A stretch of DNA of 64,000 bases from CAVRTM01 sp963724015 (GCA_963724015.1 CAVRTM010000004.1:951585-1015584); one strand, 5' to 3'. Numbered from the stretch's first letter, positions 9,191-18,864 are shown. Notes: generated from the letters alone by a model not told the origin. Numbers and translations: made by a program.

Positions 9191-10416
9191 GTGAGCAGTC
9201 CGAAGAACCCCCTGCTGGCGCAGCTGCTGGCGCAGTCGCCGTCCCGGCGGCGGCTGCTGGCCTCGGCCGGCGCGGCGGCTGCCGTTGCGGCGACCGCAGC
9301 CGCGACCAGCGGGTGTGCCCCGCCACCGCCCCCGGCGGCGGGGGCGGTGAAGCTCCAGCTGCCGCAGGACGTCTCGGCCGCCGAGCACTCCGCCAAGTGG
9401 GCGAACTGGACGGCCTACCTCGACTTCGACGACAAGACCAAGAAGTACCCCACCCTCGAGGCCTTCAAGAAGAAGACCGGCATGGCGGTGACGTACTCCG
9501 AGGACATCGACGACAACGACTCCTACTTCAACAAGATCGCGCCGCAGCTGCGCGCCGGCCAGGACATCGACCGCGACATCTTCGTCTTCACCGACTGGAT
9601 GGCCAACCGGGTGATCCGCGAGAAGCTCTGCCAGCCGCTGGAGCTCATCCGCATGCCGCACGCCGCCAACCTGCTGGACAAGCTCAAGGACGTGTCGTTC
9701 GACCCGGGCCGGCAGTTCTCCCTGACCTGGCAGAGCGGGTTCGCCGGCATCGCCTACGACAAGGCCAAGGTCGGGCGTGACCTGAAGACCATCGACGACC
9801 TGTGGGCCCCCGACCTCAAGGGCAAGATCGTGGTCCTCAGCGAGTACCGCGACACCACCGGCCTGATCATGCTGAGCCAGGGTGTGGACCCCTCCGGCCC
9901 GTTCACCGACGCGCAGTTCCAGGCCGCCACCGACGAGGTCAGCAAGCGCATCGTCGGACGGGCAACATCCGACGGGTCAAGGGCAACTCCTACCTGCAGG
10001 ACCTGCAGAGCGGCAACGCCGTCGCCGGCATCGTCTGGAGCGGCGACATCTTCGTCCTGCGGGCCGAGACCAACAACCCGAACTGGACCTTCCTGCTGCC
10101 CGAGTCCGGCGGCATGCTCTGGAGCGACAACATGATGGTCCCCATCACCAGTCGCCACCGGCGCAACGCCCAGCAGCTGATGGACTACTACTACCAGCCG
10201 GAGGTCGCCGCTCAGGTGGCTGCCTACGTCAACTACGTCTGCCCCGTGCAGGGCGCCCAGGCCGAGATGGAGAAGATCGACCCCGAGCTCGCCAAGAGCC
10301 CGTACATCTTCCCGTCGGCGTCGTTCCTGGCCAAGAACGCCAAGGTGTTCCGGGCCCTCAGCGCCGAAGAGGAAGCCAGGTACGGCGCGATCTGGGCAAA
10401 GGTGGTGGGGAACTGA
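9191..10416 (+). CDS. potD: polyamine ABC transporter substrate-binding lipoprotein (PotD-like), frame break
   Basis: Periplasmic-type binding protein for spermidine or putrescine, about 408 residues when the break is repaired. The signal peptide has a twin-arginine-like SRRRLL (residues 18-23) and a lipobox ending at Cys42 (SGC), so it is probably exported and lipid-anchored. The binding domain shows NWTAYLDFD, FVFTDWMA and PESGGMLWSDNMMVPI, typical of PotD/PotF. Reading breaks near 9960: the first part runs through DEVSKRIVG, and the rest, starting NIRRVKGNSYLQDL, is one frame over. A single missing base would give VG-x-GNIRR, so an error is likely. GTG 9191 has GGAGG four bases upstream. 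Its stop overlaps the start of the ATPase gene. Confidence 0.85.
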
Positions 10417-11579
10417 TGGCACGCAACGGCTCGGGCCTGCGGAGTGCGACGGGTGACCTGACCCTCGAGGCGGTCACCAAGGAGTTCGGTGCCTTCAGGG
10501 CCGTCGACGAGCTCGACCTCGTGGTGCCCCGGGGCGGGTTCTTCGCCCTGCTCGGGCCGTCGGGGTGCGGCAAGACGACGACGCTGCGGATGGTGGCCGG
10601 GCTGGAGCAGCCGACCTCGGGCCGGGTGCTGATCGGCTCCACCGACCTGACCGGGTCGCGGCCCTACGAGCGACCGGTCAACACCGTCTTCCAGAGCTAT
10701 GCGCTGTTCCCGCACCTCGACATCGCCGGCAACGTCGCCTTCGGCCCGCGGCGCCGGGGCGCCAAGGACGCGGCCGAGCAGGCCGCCGAGGCGCTCGAGC
10801 TCGTGCAGATGAGCCACCTCGCCACCCGCAAGCCGGGCCAGCTCTCCGGCGGCCAGCAGCAGCGGGTCGCGGTCGCGCGGGCCCTGGTCAACCGCCCGGA
10901 GGTGCTGCTGCTGGACGAGCCGCTCGGGGCGCTGGACCTCAAGCTGCGCCGCCAGATGCAGGTGGAGCTCAAGCGCATCCAGACCGAGGTCGGGCTGACC
11001 TTCATCCACGTCACGCACGACCAGGAGGAGGCCATGACCATGGCCGACACCGTGGCGGTGATGAACGCCGGGCGGATCGAGCAGATGGGACCTCCGGCCG
11101 AGCTCTACGACCTGCCGCGTACGGCGTTCGTGGCCAACTTCCTGGGCCAGTCCAACCTCGTGCGCGGCACGGTCGCCTCCGACGACGCCGAGGTCGTGAC
11201 CGTCAGGACCCCGGCCGGCATGGTGGTCGTGCCCGCGGCCCGCGCCACCGCCCGCAGCGGTGACGTCGTGATGGGCGTGCGGCCGGAGAAGGTCCGCCTG
11301 GCGCGTGCGGGCGGCCCGCCGGAGGCGGGCGGCGACAACGTGATCGGGCCCGGCACCGTCGTCGACGTCTCGTTCAGCGGCGTCAGCACCCAGTACATCG
11401 TAGACGTGCCCGGCCTCGGCGCCTGGACGGTCTTCGCGCAGAACCTCGGCGTCGACGCGGTGGCCCGCCCGGGCGACTCGGTGGTGCTGCGGTGGGACCC
11501 GCGGCACGCGTTCACGCTGCCCGGCGACGAGGACCTCAGCGCGGGCGTCGACCCCGACGTGGTGGAGGTCTCGGCGTGA
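10416..11579 (+). CDS. potA: polyamine ABC transporter ATP-binding protein
   Basis: A 387-residue cytoplasmic ATPase that powers the PotB/PotC channel. Walker A GPSGCGKTT is at 47-55, the Q-loop sits in VFQSYALFPHL, the signature is LSGGQQQR, Walker B is LLLDEP, and the H-loop follows (HVTHDQEEAM). A C-terminal TOBE domain (about 290-370, including VMGVRPEKVRL) is typical of the PotA/MalK group. ATG 10416 overlaps the potD stop by one base and its own TGA overlaps the potB GTG, indicating tight translational coupling. Confidence 0.9.
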   Translation: MARNGSGLRSATGDLTLEAVTKEFGAFRAVDELDLVVPRGGFFALLGPSGCGKTTTLRMVAGLEQPTSGRVLIGSTDLTGSRPYERPVNTVFQSYALFPHLDIAGNVAFGPRRRGAKDAAEQAAEALELVQMSHLATRKPGQLSGGQQQRVAVARALVNRPEVLLLDEPLGALDLKLRRQMQVELKRIQTEVGLTFIHVTHDQEEAMTMADTVAVMNAGRIEQMGPPAELYDLPRTAFVANFLGQSNLVRGTVASDDAEVVTVRTPAGMVVVPAARATARSGDVVMGVRPEKVRLARAGGPPEAGGDNVIGPGTVVDVSFSGVSTQYIVDVPGLGAWTVFAQNLGVDAVARPGDSVVLRWDPRHAFTLPGDEDLSAGVDPDVVEVSA

Positions 11580-12427
11580 GCCGCCGCAAGCTGACGCCGT
11601 ACCTCCTGCTCATCCCGGGCCTGGGGTGGCTGCTGATCTTCTTCATCATCCCCTTGGTCCAGCTCGGCGCGGTGAGCCTGCAGTCGGGCTTCCCCGGATT
11701 CCCGGGCTACTACTACCGGGACGTCAACGTCGGCAACTACGTCACGGCGCTGAGCGACTTCGCCGGCCACTTCGGCCGTTCCATCCTCTACGCCGGCCTA
11801 GCCACCGTGTTCACGTTCTGCCTGGCCTACCCGCTCGCCTACACGATGGCGTTCAAGGCGGGGCGCTGGCGCAACGTCATGCTGATCTGCGTGGTGGCGC
11901 CGTTCTTCACCTCGTTCATCCTGCGCACCATCGCCTGGCGGCAGATCCTCGCCGACGACAGCCCGGTCGTGCGGACCCTCAACTTCCTCAACGTCCTTCC
12001 CGGTGGCCACCTCACCGAGACGTGGGTCGCGGTCGTGGCAGGCCTGACCTACAACTTCCTGCCGTTCATGGTGCTGCCGATCTACGCCAGCCTCGAACGC
12101 GCCGACCCGCGCCTGATCGAGGCCGGTGGCGACCTCTACGCCAACGGCTTCACCACCTTCCGCACGGTCACGGTGCCGCTGAGCATGCCCGGCATCATCG
12201 CCGGCACGCTGCTGACCTTCATCCCTGCCGCCGGCGACTACGTCAACGCCGAGCTGCTCGGGTCCGACACCAGCACCAAGATGGTCGGCAACGTCATCGA
12301 GAGCCAGTTCTTCCGGGTGCTGGGCGGGTTCCCGGTGGCGGCGGCGCTCTCGTTCACGCTCATGGCCCTCATCCTCGCCATGGTCGTGTTCTACATCCGA
12401 CGGTTCGGCACCGAGGAGCTGGTGTGA
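11576..12427 (+). CDS. potB: polyamine ABC transporter permease (PotB-like)
   Basis: A 283-residue membrane permease with about six helices. The first is LLLIPGLGWLLIFFIIPLV. The EAA loop, which docks on the ATPase, is IEAGGDLYANGFTTFRTVTV near residues 183-202. GTG 11576 lies inside the end of potA (GTGA overlap) and is preceded by GGAGG. Together with the next gene it forms the heteromeric channel of the PotABCD-type importer. Confidence 0.88.
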   Translation: MSRRKLTPYLLLIPGLGWLLIFFIIPLVQLGAVSLQSGFPGFPGYYYRDVNVGNYVTALSDFAGHFGRSILYAGLATVFTFCLAYPLAYTMAFKAGRWRNVMLICVVAPFFTSFILRTIAWRQILADDSPVVRTLNFLNVLPGGHLTETWVAVVAGLTYNFLPFMVLPIYASLERADPRLIEAGGDLYANGFTTFRTVTVPLSMPGIIAGTLLTFIPAAGDYVNAELLGSDTSTKMVGNVIESQFFRVLGGFPVAAALSFTLMALILAMVVFYIRRFGTEELV

Positions 12428-13314
12428 GCGCGACGACCCTGTCAGAGCCGACGGAGGCGCGCGATGCGCGCGCGGCCCGCGGCGGCCAGCGGCCAGGTGC
12501 CGCTACCCGTGCCAGGCGGTGGGTGGCCGACCACGTCATCGCGATGATCTCCGGCGTGGTGCTGGTCTACCTGTTCGTGCCGGTGGCCTACACGTTCGTC
12601 TTCTCCTTCAACAACTACACCAAGTCCAACATCAGCTGGAACCCCGTCGGCAGCCCGACGCTGAAGCACTGGGAGAACCCCTGCGGTGCGCCCGGCGTGT
12701 GCGACGCGCTGGTGACCAGCATCAAGGTCGGCGCCCTCGCCACGGTCGTCGCCACGGTGCTCGGCACGATGATCGCCTTCGCCATCGTCCGCCACCGCTT
12801 CCGCGGCCAGGGGGCCACCAGCGCACTGGTCTTCCTGCCGATGGCGACCCCCGAGATCGTCCTGGGCGCGAGCCTGCTGACGATCTTCGTGCAGGGCTTC
12901 TCCAAGGTGGGCCTGACGCTCGGCTTCACCACGATCGTCATCGCCCACATCATGTTCTGCGTCAGCTTCGTCGTGGTCACCGTCAAGGCACGCCTGCAGA
13001 GCCTCGACCCGCGGCTGGAGGAGGCGGCGATGGACCTCTACGCCAACCCCACCGCGACGTTCCTGCGGGTCACCTTCCCGCTGGTGCTGCCGGGCATCGT
13101 CGCGGCGGCGCTCCTGGCGTTCTCCCTCAGCTTCGACGACTTCATCATCACCAACTTCGTCTCGGGCGACACCACGACGTTCCCCAAGTTCGTCTACGTG
13201 TCCTACCTGCGCGGGATCCCTGCCCAGGCCAACGTGATCGGCTTCAGCATGTTCCTCATCGCCGTGCTGCTCGTGATCCTCGGACAGGTGATCTCCTCAC
13301 GCCGCAGGTCGTGA
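12424..13314 (+). CDS. potC: polyamine ABC transporter permease (PotC-like)
   Basis: A 296-residue permease, the second channel subunit. About 35 polar residues precede helix one (VIAMISGVVLVYLFVPVAYT). The EAA motif reads LEEAAMDLYANPTATFLRVT. The conserved SLSFDDFIITNFVSG stretch is characteristic of PotC. GTG 12424 overlaps the potB stop by four bases. It is the last gene of the importer operon; a convergent small gene begins 31 bases on. Confidence 0.88.
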   Translation: MSATTLSEPTEARDARAARGGQRPGAATRARRWVADHVIAMISGVVLVYLFVPVAYTFVFSFNNYTKSNISWNPVGSPTLKHWENPCGAPGVCDALVTSIKVGALATVVATVLGTMIAFAIVRHRFRGQGATSALVFLPMATPEIVLGASLLTIFVQGFSKVGLTLGFTTIVIAHIMFCVSFVVVTVKARLQSLDPRLEEAAMDLYANPTATFLRVTFPLVLPGIVAAALLAFSLSFDDFIITNFVSGDTTTFPKFVYVSYLRGIPAQANVIGFSMFLIAVLLVILGQVISSRRRS

Positions 13315-13345
13315 GTACACCGGCACGCGACAGGCTCACGGAGGC

Positions 13346-13522
13346 TCAGGAACGTGACCGCCGGGCATGCTCGACTCTGGCCTGCCGCTCCCGGCGCAGC
13401 TCGGTCGACGGGTCGTGGTCACCCAGCTGCGCGGGCCCGAAGATGTTGAGGAGGACGTACCTGACCCGCCAGCCGAAGCGGTACCAGAGGCTCAGTCCCT
13501 CGTTCTGCGACGTGGTGTGCAT
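13346..13522 (-). CDS. small conserved-looking protein of unknown function
   Basis: A 58-residue basic protein. The ATG at 13520-13522 has a near-perfect AAGGAGG site six bases upstream, the best in this area, which fixes the start within a much longer meaningless open frame. The middle reads LWYRFGWRVRYVLLNIFGPA, aromatic and amphipathic, and the tail is strongly charged (ELRRERQARVEHARR). I do not recognise a named family. It may associate with the membrane or with nucleic acid. It lies between the converging importer operon and the divergent agmatinase. Confidence 0.65.
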   Translation of the reverse strand: MHTTSQNEGLSLWYRFGWRVRYVLLNIFGPAQLGDHDPSTELRRERQARVEHARRSRS

Positions 13523-13642
13523 CGGGCCCTCCTTGCGGTCCCAGTGGCCCGCGCCGGTGTCCCCACCCCCGGACCACGCCTTCATGCTACGTCCGTGTCG
13601 GGCCTCCGGAACCGGCGCGGGGCAGGGAGTTCCGCGACTGCC

Positions 13643-13648
13643 TAGGAT
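13643..13648 (+). promoter_or_regulatory. -10 box of a leaderless agmatinase promoter
   Basis: TAGGAT ends six bases before the agmatinase ATG. There is no ribosome binding site, and the spacing places the transcription start at or next to the start codon, as in known actinobacterial leaderless genes. Confidence 0.5.
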
Positions 13649-13654
13649 CAATGC

Positions 13655-14677
13655 ATGACGCGCTACGGCCAGCAGTACGGCCCCGACTTCACCTTCCTCG
13701 GTGTGCCCGCCTGCGACCTGGACGACCCGTCGAGCTATGCCGGCGCGGACGTGGTCATCGTCGGCGCCCCGTTCGACGGCGGCACCTCCCACCGGCCGGG
13801 GACCCGGTTCGGCCCCATGGCGATCCGCAGCACCGACTACCTGCCCCACGACGGGTCCCGGCCCAGCCTGGCGCTGCGCACCGACGGGCTGGCCGACCTG
13901 CGCGTGGTGGACGCCGGTGACGTCGAGATGTACTCCGGCGACATCGAGGTGGCGCTGCCGGCGCTCGAGGCCGCGGTGGAGAAGGTCGCCCGGGCCGGCG
14001 CCATCCCCGTGGTGCTGGGCGGTGACCACTCGATCGCCTTCCCCGACGCCAAGGGGGTGGCCAACGTCCTCGGCCACGGCCGGGTCTCGATGCTGCACTT
14101 CGACGCGCACGCCGACACCGGTGACATCGAGTTCGGGTCCCTGTGGGGACACGGGCAGCCGATGCGGCGGCTGATCGAGTCCGGTGCCCTGCGCGGCGAC
14201 CGGTTCCTGCAGATCGGCCTGCGTGGCTACTGGCCCCCGCCGGAGACACTGGACTGGATGGCGGGGCAGGGGATGCGGTCCTACGAGATGGCCGAGATCG
14301 GTCACCGCGGCCTCGAGGACTGCCTGACCGAGGCGATGGCCATCGCCACCGACGAGTGCGAGGGCGTCTTCCTCTCGGTCGACATCGACGTGTGCGACCC
14401 GGGCCACGCGCCGGGCACGGGCACGCCCGAGCCCGGCGGCCTGTCGGCCCGCCAGCTGCTCGACGCGGTGCGACGGATCTGCCTGGAGGTACCGGTGGTC
14501 GGCGTCGACGTGGTGGAGGTCAGCCCGCCGTACGACCACGCGGACATCACCGCGGCGCTGGCCAACCGGGTGGTGCTCGAGGCGTTGTCGGCGATCGCCC
14601 GGCGACGCCGTGACGCCGCCGACGGCACCACCTGGGACCCCTCACGCCCCCTGCTGGACGGCAGGCCCCGACCCTGA
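13655..14677 (+). CDS. speB: agmatinase
   Basis: A 340-residue ureohydrolase that splits agmatine to putrescine and urea. All six binuclear manganese ligands are present: His125 (GGDHS), Asp150, His152 and Asp154 (FDAHAD), and Asp243 and Asp245 (SVDIDVCDP). The stretch HAPGTGTPEPGG after the last pair, and the long N-terminus with FDGGTSHRPGTRFGP, fit agmatinase or guanidinobutyrase rather than arginase. The choice of agmatine rests on the flanking putrescine catabolic and transport genes. Translation probably starts from a leaderless mRNA, since no Shine-Dalgarno sequence precedes ATG 13655. Confidence 0.88.
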   Translation: MTRYGQQYGPDFTFLGVPACDLDDPSSYAGADVVIVGAPFDGGTSHRPGTRFGPMAIRSTDYLPHDGSRPSLALRTDGLADLRVVDAGDVEMYSGDIEVALPALEAAVEKVARAGAIPVVLGGDHSIAFPDAKGVANVLGHGRVSMLHFDAHADTGDIEFGSLWGHGQPMRRLIESGALRGDRFLQIGLRGYWPPPETLDWMAGQGMRSYEMAEIGHRGLEDCLTEAMAIATDECEGVFLSVDIDVCDPGHAPGTGTPEPGGLSARQLLDAVRRICLEVPVVGVDVVEVSPPYDHADITAALANRVVLEALSAIARRRRDAADGTTWDPSRPLLDGRPRP

Positions 14678-14737
14678 CACCAGCGGCTGCCGCACCCGCG
14701 CGGCCGCCGCTTGACGACGCCTGAGAGGCTGGATGAC

Positions 14738-16204
14738 ATGGCACAGAGCGATTCCGAGAAGTCCCTGTTGGCGAGTGTTCCTACGGGTCTGTTCATCGGC
14801 GGCACGTGGCGCGACGCGGCCGGCGGGGCGACCCTGGAGGTCGAGGACCCCGCGACCGGCGAGGTGCTGACCTCGGTGGCCGATGCCAGCGTCGAGGACG
14901 GCCGCGCGGCGCTGGACGCCGCGGTGGCTGCCCAGGCCGGCTGGGCGGCGACGGCCCCGCGCGACCGCGGCGAGATCCTGCGCGCGGCGTTCGAGGCGGT
15001 GACGGCGCGGGCGGACGACTTCGCGCTGCTGATGACCCTGGAGATGGGCAAGCCGCTGGCGGAGTCCCACGGTGAGGTCGTCTACGGGGCGGAGTTCCTG
15101 CGCTGGTTCTCCGAGGAGGCGGTGCGGATCGGCGGTCGCTGGTCGACCTCGCCCAACGGCGCCACCCGCCTGATGACCACGAAGCAGCCGGTCGGCCCGA
15201 CGTTGATGATCACGCCGTGGAACTTCCCGCTGGCGATGGGCACCCGCAAGATCGGCCCCGCGCTCGCGGCGGGCTGCACGATGGTGGTCAAGCCCGCCTC
15301 GCAGACGCCGCTGACGATGCTGCTGCTGGCCCAGGTCCTCGCCGAGTGCGGGGTGCCGGACGGCGTGCTCAACGTCGTCACCACGTCCACGACCGGCAAG
15401 GTCATGGAGCCGCTGATCCGGGACCCGCGGCTGCGCAAGCTCACGTTCACCGGGTCCACGCCGGTGGGCAAGGTGCTGGTGGAGCAGTCGGCCGAGCAGC
15501 TGCTGCGGATGTCGATGGAGCTGGGAGGCAACGCCCCGTTCCTGGTGTTCGAGGACGCGGACCTCGACCGTGCGGTCGAGGGCGCGATGCTGGCCAAGAT
15601 GCGCAACATGGGCGAGGCCTGCACCGCGGCCAACCGGTTCCTCGTGCACGAGTCCGTCGCCGCGGAGTTCTCGCAGCGCCTGGCCAAGCGGATGGGTGAG
15701 CTGACGGTCGGGCGGGGTACCGAGGACGGCGTGAACGTCGGGCCGCTGATCGACGCCAAGGCGCGGGACAAGGTGGGCGAGCTGCTCTCGGACGCCACCG
15801 AGCGCGGCGCCACGATCCTGACCGGCGGACAGCCGGTGGACGGCGCCGGCTACTTCTTCGCCCCCACCGTGCTGAGCGACGTCCCCGCGGACGCCCGACT
15901 GGTGCGCGAGGAGATCTTCGGCCCGGTCGCGCCGGTCAGCACGTTCGCCACCGACGACGAGGCGATCGCCCGCGCCAACGACACCGAGTACGGCCTGGTC
16001 GCCTACGCCTTCACCCGGGACCTGTCCCGGATGCTGAAGGTGAGCGAGGCCCTGGAGTTCGGGATGGTCGGGATCAACCAGGGCATCGTGTCCAACCCCG
16101 CGGCGCCGTTCGGCGGGGTCAAGCACTCCGGCTTCGGCCGCGAGGGCGGGTTCGAGGGCATCGAGGAGTACCTCGAGACCAAGTACGTCGGCATCGCCCC
16201 CTGA
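14738..16204 (+). CDS. gabD: succinate-semialdehyde dehydrogenase
   Basis: A 488-residue aldehyde dehydrogenase expected to oxidise succinate semialdehyde to succinate, the last step from GABA. Glu261 (ELGG) and the catalytic Cys295 (GEACTAANR) are in place, with ITPWNFP at the cofactor site. GEACTAANR is characteristic of GabD-type enzymes. An in-frame TTG at 14711 lacks a binding site, so ATG 14738 was used. It follows agmatinase by 60 bases on the same strand and is likely cotranscribed. GABA to succinate semialdehyde would need a transaminase. The class III enzyme at 5529 may do both steps, or another gene lies elsewhere. Confidence 0.85.
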   Translation: MAQSDSEKSLLASVPTGLFIGGTWRDAAGGATLEVEDPATGEVLTSVADASVEDGRAALDAAVAAQAGWAATAPRDRGEILRAAFEAVTARADDFALLMTLEMGKPLAESHGEVVYGAEFLRWFSEEAVRIGGRWSTSPNGATRLMTTKQPVGPTLMITPWNFPLAMGTRKIGPALAAGCTMVVKPASQTPLTMLLLAQVLAECGVPDGVLNVVTTSTTGKVMEPLIRDPRLRKLTFTGSTPVGKVLVEQSAEQLLRMSMELGGNAPFLVFEDADLDRAVEGAMLAKMRNMGEACTAANRFLVHESVAAEFSQRLAKRMGELTVGRGTEDGVNVGPLIDAKARDKVGELLSDATERGATILTGGQPVDGAGYFFAPTVLSDVPADARLVREEIFGPVAPVSTFATDDEAIARANDTEYGLVAYAFTRDLSRMLKVSEALEFGMVGINQGIVSNPAAPFGGVKHSGFGREGGFEGIEEYLETKYVGIAP

Positions 16205-16294
16205 CCGGCTCGGGCTGGACGCGGCTGCTGGTGCGGCGCGGAGATCGACGACCCGCCGCGCCCGCGCCGCCCCACCCTGCACCACAATGACGGC

Positions 16295-17527
16295 GTGAGC
16301 TCACCAAGGAACGTCGTCCTCCTCGGGTCCACCGGGTCCATCGGCACCCAGGCGATCGAGGTGGTGCAGCAGCATCCGGACCGCTTCCGGGTGACCGGCA
16401 TCAGCGCCGGCGGCGGCAACCTGGCTCTCCTCGCGCAGCAGGCCGTCGCCCTGCGGGTCGAGGCCGTCGGGGTCGCGGCGGGGGACCGGCAGGACGTCCT
16501 CGCCGCCCTGGGCCAGGCGGCCCGTGAGGCGGGGGTCCACGGCTTCGCACCTGACGTGCTCATCGGGCCCGAGGCGAACACCCGGCTCGCGGGCTCGGGC
16601 GCCGATGTGGTGCTCAACGGCATCACCGGCTCGATCGGGCTGCTGCCCACACTCGCCGCGCTGAAGGCCGGCTCCACCCTTGCCCTGGCGAACAAGGAGT
16701 CGCTGATCGTCGGCGGCGCCCTGGTCAAGGACGCCGCGGCCCCCGGGCAGATCGTGCCGGTCGACAGCGAGCACAGCGCCATCGCCCAGTGCCTGCGCGG
16801 CGGGTCAGCCGAGGAGGTACGCCGTCTCGTGGTCACCGCGAGCGGCGGACCGTTCCGCGGCCGGAGCCGGGCGGACCTCGAGCAGGTCACCATCACCGAG
16901 GCCCTGGCCCACCCCAACTTCGCCATGGGGCCCGTCATCACGACGAACTCGGCCACGCTGGTGAACAAGGGGCTCGAGGTGATCGAGGCGCACCTGCTCT
17001 TCGACCTCCCCTTCGACCGGATCGACGTCGTGGTGCACCCGCAGCAGATGGTCCACTCGATGGTGGAGTTCCACGACGGCTCGACGATGGCCCAGGTCTC
17101 GCCGCCGTCGATGCTCATCCCGATAGCGCTCGGGCTCGGATGGCCCGACCGCCTGCCGGACGCGGGCCCGGCGTGCGACTGGACGACCGCCTCGACGTGG
17201 GAGTTCTTCCCGCTCGACGACGAGGCGTTCCCCTCGGTCGGCCTCGCACGGCGCGTGGGCCAGGAGGGGGCGACGTACCCGGCGGTGTTCAACGCGGCCA
17301 ACGAGGAGTGCGTGGAGGCGTTCCTGGCCGGCACCATCGCGTTCCTCGCGATCGTCGACACGGTCGCGAGGGTGGTGCACGAGTGGGCCGAGGCGGGACA
17401 GCCCGGAAACGATTCCGGGGAGCTGACCGTTGAGTCGGTGTTGCAGGCCGAGGCCTGGGCGCGAACGCGCGCCCGGAGCGTCCTCGGGCTGGCGGGAGCG
17501 GTCGGACGGGAGACGGGAAAGCCATGA
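16295..17527 (+). CDS. dxr: 1-deoxy-D-xylulose 5-phosphate reductoisomerase
   Basis: A 410-residue enzyme converting DXP to MEP with NADPH in the non-mevalonate isoprenoid pathway. The nucleotide-binding GSTGSIGTQ is at 11-19, LANKESLIVGG at about 131-141, and the metal ligands Asp157 and Glu159 lie in VDSEHSA. The substrate loop follows, and the C-terminal helical domain is complete. The start is GTG 16295. A CACAAT box six bases upstream (16283-16288) suggests leaderless transcription. The stop overlaps the start of the M50 protease gene (ATGA). Confidence 0.92.
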   Translation: MSSPRNVVLLGSTGSIGTQAIEVVQQHPDRFRVTGISAGGGNLALLAQQAVALRVEAVGVAAGDRQDVLAALGQAAREAGVHGFAPDVLIGPEANTRLAGSGADVVLNGITGSIGLLPTLAALKAGSTLALANKESLIVGGALVKDAAAPGQIVPVDSEHSAIAQCLRGGSAEEVRRLVVTASGGPFRGRSRADLEQVTITEALAHPNFAMGPVITTNSATLVNKGLEVIEAHLLFDLPFDRIDVVVHPQQMVHSMVEFHDGSTMAQVSPPSMLIPIALGLGWPDRLPDAGPACDWTTASTWEFFPLDDEAFPSVGLARRVGQEGATYPAVFNAANEECVEAFLAGTIAFLAIVDTVARVVHEWAEAGQPGNDSGELTVESVLQAEAWARTRARSVLGLAGAVGRETGKP

Positions 17528-18864
17528 TGTACCTGCTCGGCGTGCTGGTGATCGTCCTCGGGGTGGCGGTCAGCATCGCGCTGCACGAGCTCGGTCACCT
17601 GCTGCCTGCCAAGCGCTTCGGCCTGAAGGTGACGCAGTACATGATCGGCTTCGGGCCCACCCTCTGGTCCCGCCGCCGCGGCGAGACCGAGTACGGCGTC
17701 AAGGCGGTCCCCCTCGGCGGCTACATCCGGATGATCGGCATGTTCCCGCCCAAGCCGGGAACCGACCCGACCCGGCTGCGGGCCTCCAGCACCGGGCGGT
17801 TCTCCCAGCTGATGGACCAGGCCCGCCAGGACTCCCTGGAGGAGGTCGGCCCCGGCGACGAGCACCGGGTCTTCTACCGGCTGTCGGTGCCCAAGAAGCT
17901 CGTCGTCATGCTCGGCGGCCCGACCATGAACCTGCTCATCGCCGTCGTGCTCGTCACCGGCGTCACCACCCTGTACGGCGCGAACCAGCTCACCCCGCGG
18001 ATCAGCTCGGTCTCGCAGTGCGTCACGGTGCAGACCGCCGGCACCGCGGCACCTCCGGCGTGCACCGCCAAGGACCCCGTGGCCCCGGCGAACAAAGCCG
18101 GGCTGCGTCCGGGCGACCGGATCCTGTCCATCGGTGGCCGGAAGGTCAGCACCTGGGACGAGGTCAGGGCGCTGGTCCGCCCGAGCGGGGACAAGGCGCT
18201 GGCCATGGTCATCGAGCGCGACGGCACCCGGCTCCACCTGACCGCGACCCCGCTCTTCACCGACGTGCCGGTCGTCGACAACCAGGGCGAGCCGGTGCGC
18301 GACGGCGCAGGGCGCGTGCGCACCGAGCGGGTCGGCTTCATGGGGTTCGCTCCCTCGCTGGAGCTGGTCAAGCAGCCGATCACCGCCGTCCCCGGCATCA
18401 TCGGCACACAGGTCGGCCAGACGGCCGGGGTCATCCTGCGGATCCCGCAGAAGATGGTGGGCATCGCCCAGGCCGCCTTCGGCTCCGGTGTGCGCGACAA
18501 GTACAGCCCGATGTCCGTCGTCGGGGTCGGCCGGGTCGCCGGCGAGGTCGCCGACGGGCAGATCACCGGTCTGGGCGGCGGCGGCATGAGCAGGTTCGTC
18601 ACGCTGCTGATGCTCATCGCCTCGCTGAACATCGCCCTCTTCGTCTTCAACCTCATCCCGCTGCTGCCGCTGGACGGCGGGCACGCCGCCGGCGCGCTGT
18701 GGGAGGGCCTGAAGCGCCGCATCGCCCGGCTGCGCGGTCGCCCCAACCCTGGCTACGTCGACGTGGCCAAGGCGCTGCCCATCGCCTACGCGATGTCGCT
18801 GGCGCTGATCAGCATGTCGGTGCTGCTGATCTACGCCGACATCGTCAACCCGGTGAAGCTCTAA
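17524..18864 (+). CDS. rip: site-2 intramembrane metalloprotease (RseP/Rip family)
   Basis: A 446-residue M50 zinc protease that cuts membrane-bound regulators such as anti-sigma factors. The zinc site HELGH is at residues 21-25 in the first helix, and the third ligand sits in LPLDGGHAAG near the C-terminus. One PDZ domain lies between (around KAGLRPGDRILSIGGRKVST). Four membrane helices are apparent. It overlaps dxr by four bases. In other actinobacteria ispG follows within about 100 bases. Here 7.7 kb of unrelated DNA intervenes. Confidence 0.9.
   Translation: MMYLLGVLVIVLGVAVSIALHELGHLLPAKRFGLKVTQYMIGFGPTLWSRRRGETEYGVKAVPLGGYIRMIGMFPPKPGTDPTRLRASSTGRFSQLMDQARQDSLEEVGPGDEHRVFYRLSVPKKLVVMLGGPTMNLLIAVVLVTGVTTLYGANQLTPRISSVSQCVTVQTAGTAAPPACTAKDPVAPANKAGLRPGDRILSIGGRKVSTWDEVRALVRPSGDKALAMVIERDGTRLHLTATPLFTDVPVVDNQGEPVRDGAGRVRTERVGFMGFAPSLELVKQPITAVPGIIGTQVGQTAGVILRIPQKMVGIAQAAFGSGVRDKYSPMSVVGVGRVAGEVADGQITGLGGGGMSRFVTLLMLIASLNIALFVFNLIPLLPLDGGHAAGALWEGLKRRIARLRGRPNPGYVDVAKALPIAYAMSLALISMSVLLIYADIVNPVKL

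Noticed and set aside
13523..14539. Long minus-strand frame opposite agmatinase
   Set aside because: It is a composition shadow of a clear enzyme gene. Only the last 58 codons have a ribosome binding site and protein-like sequence.
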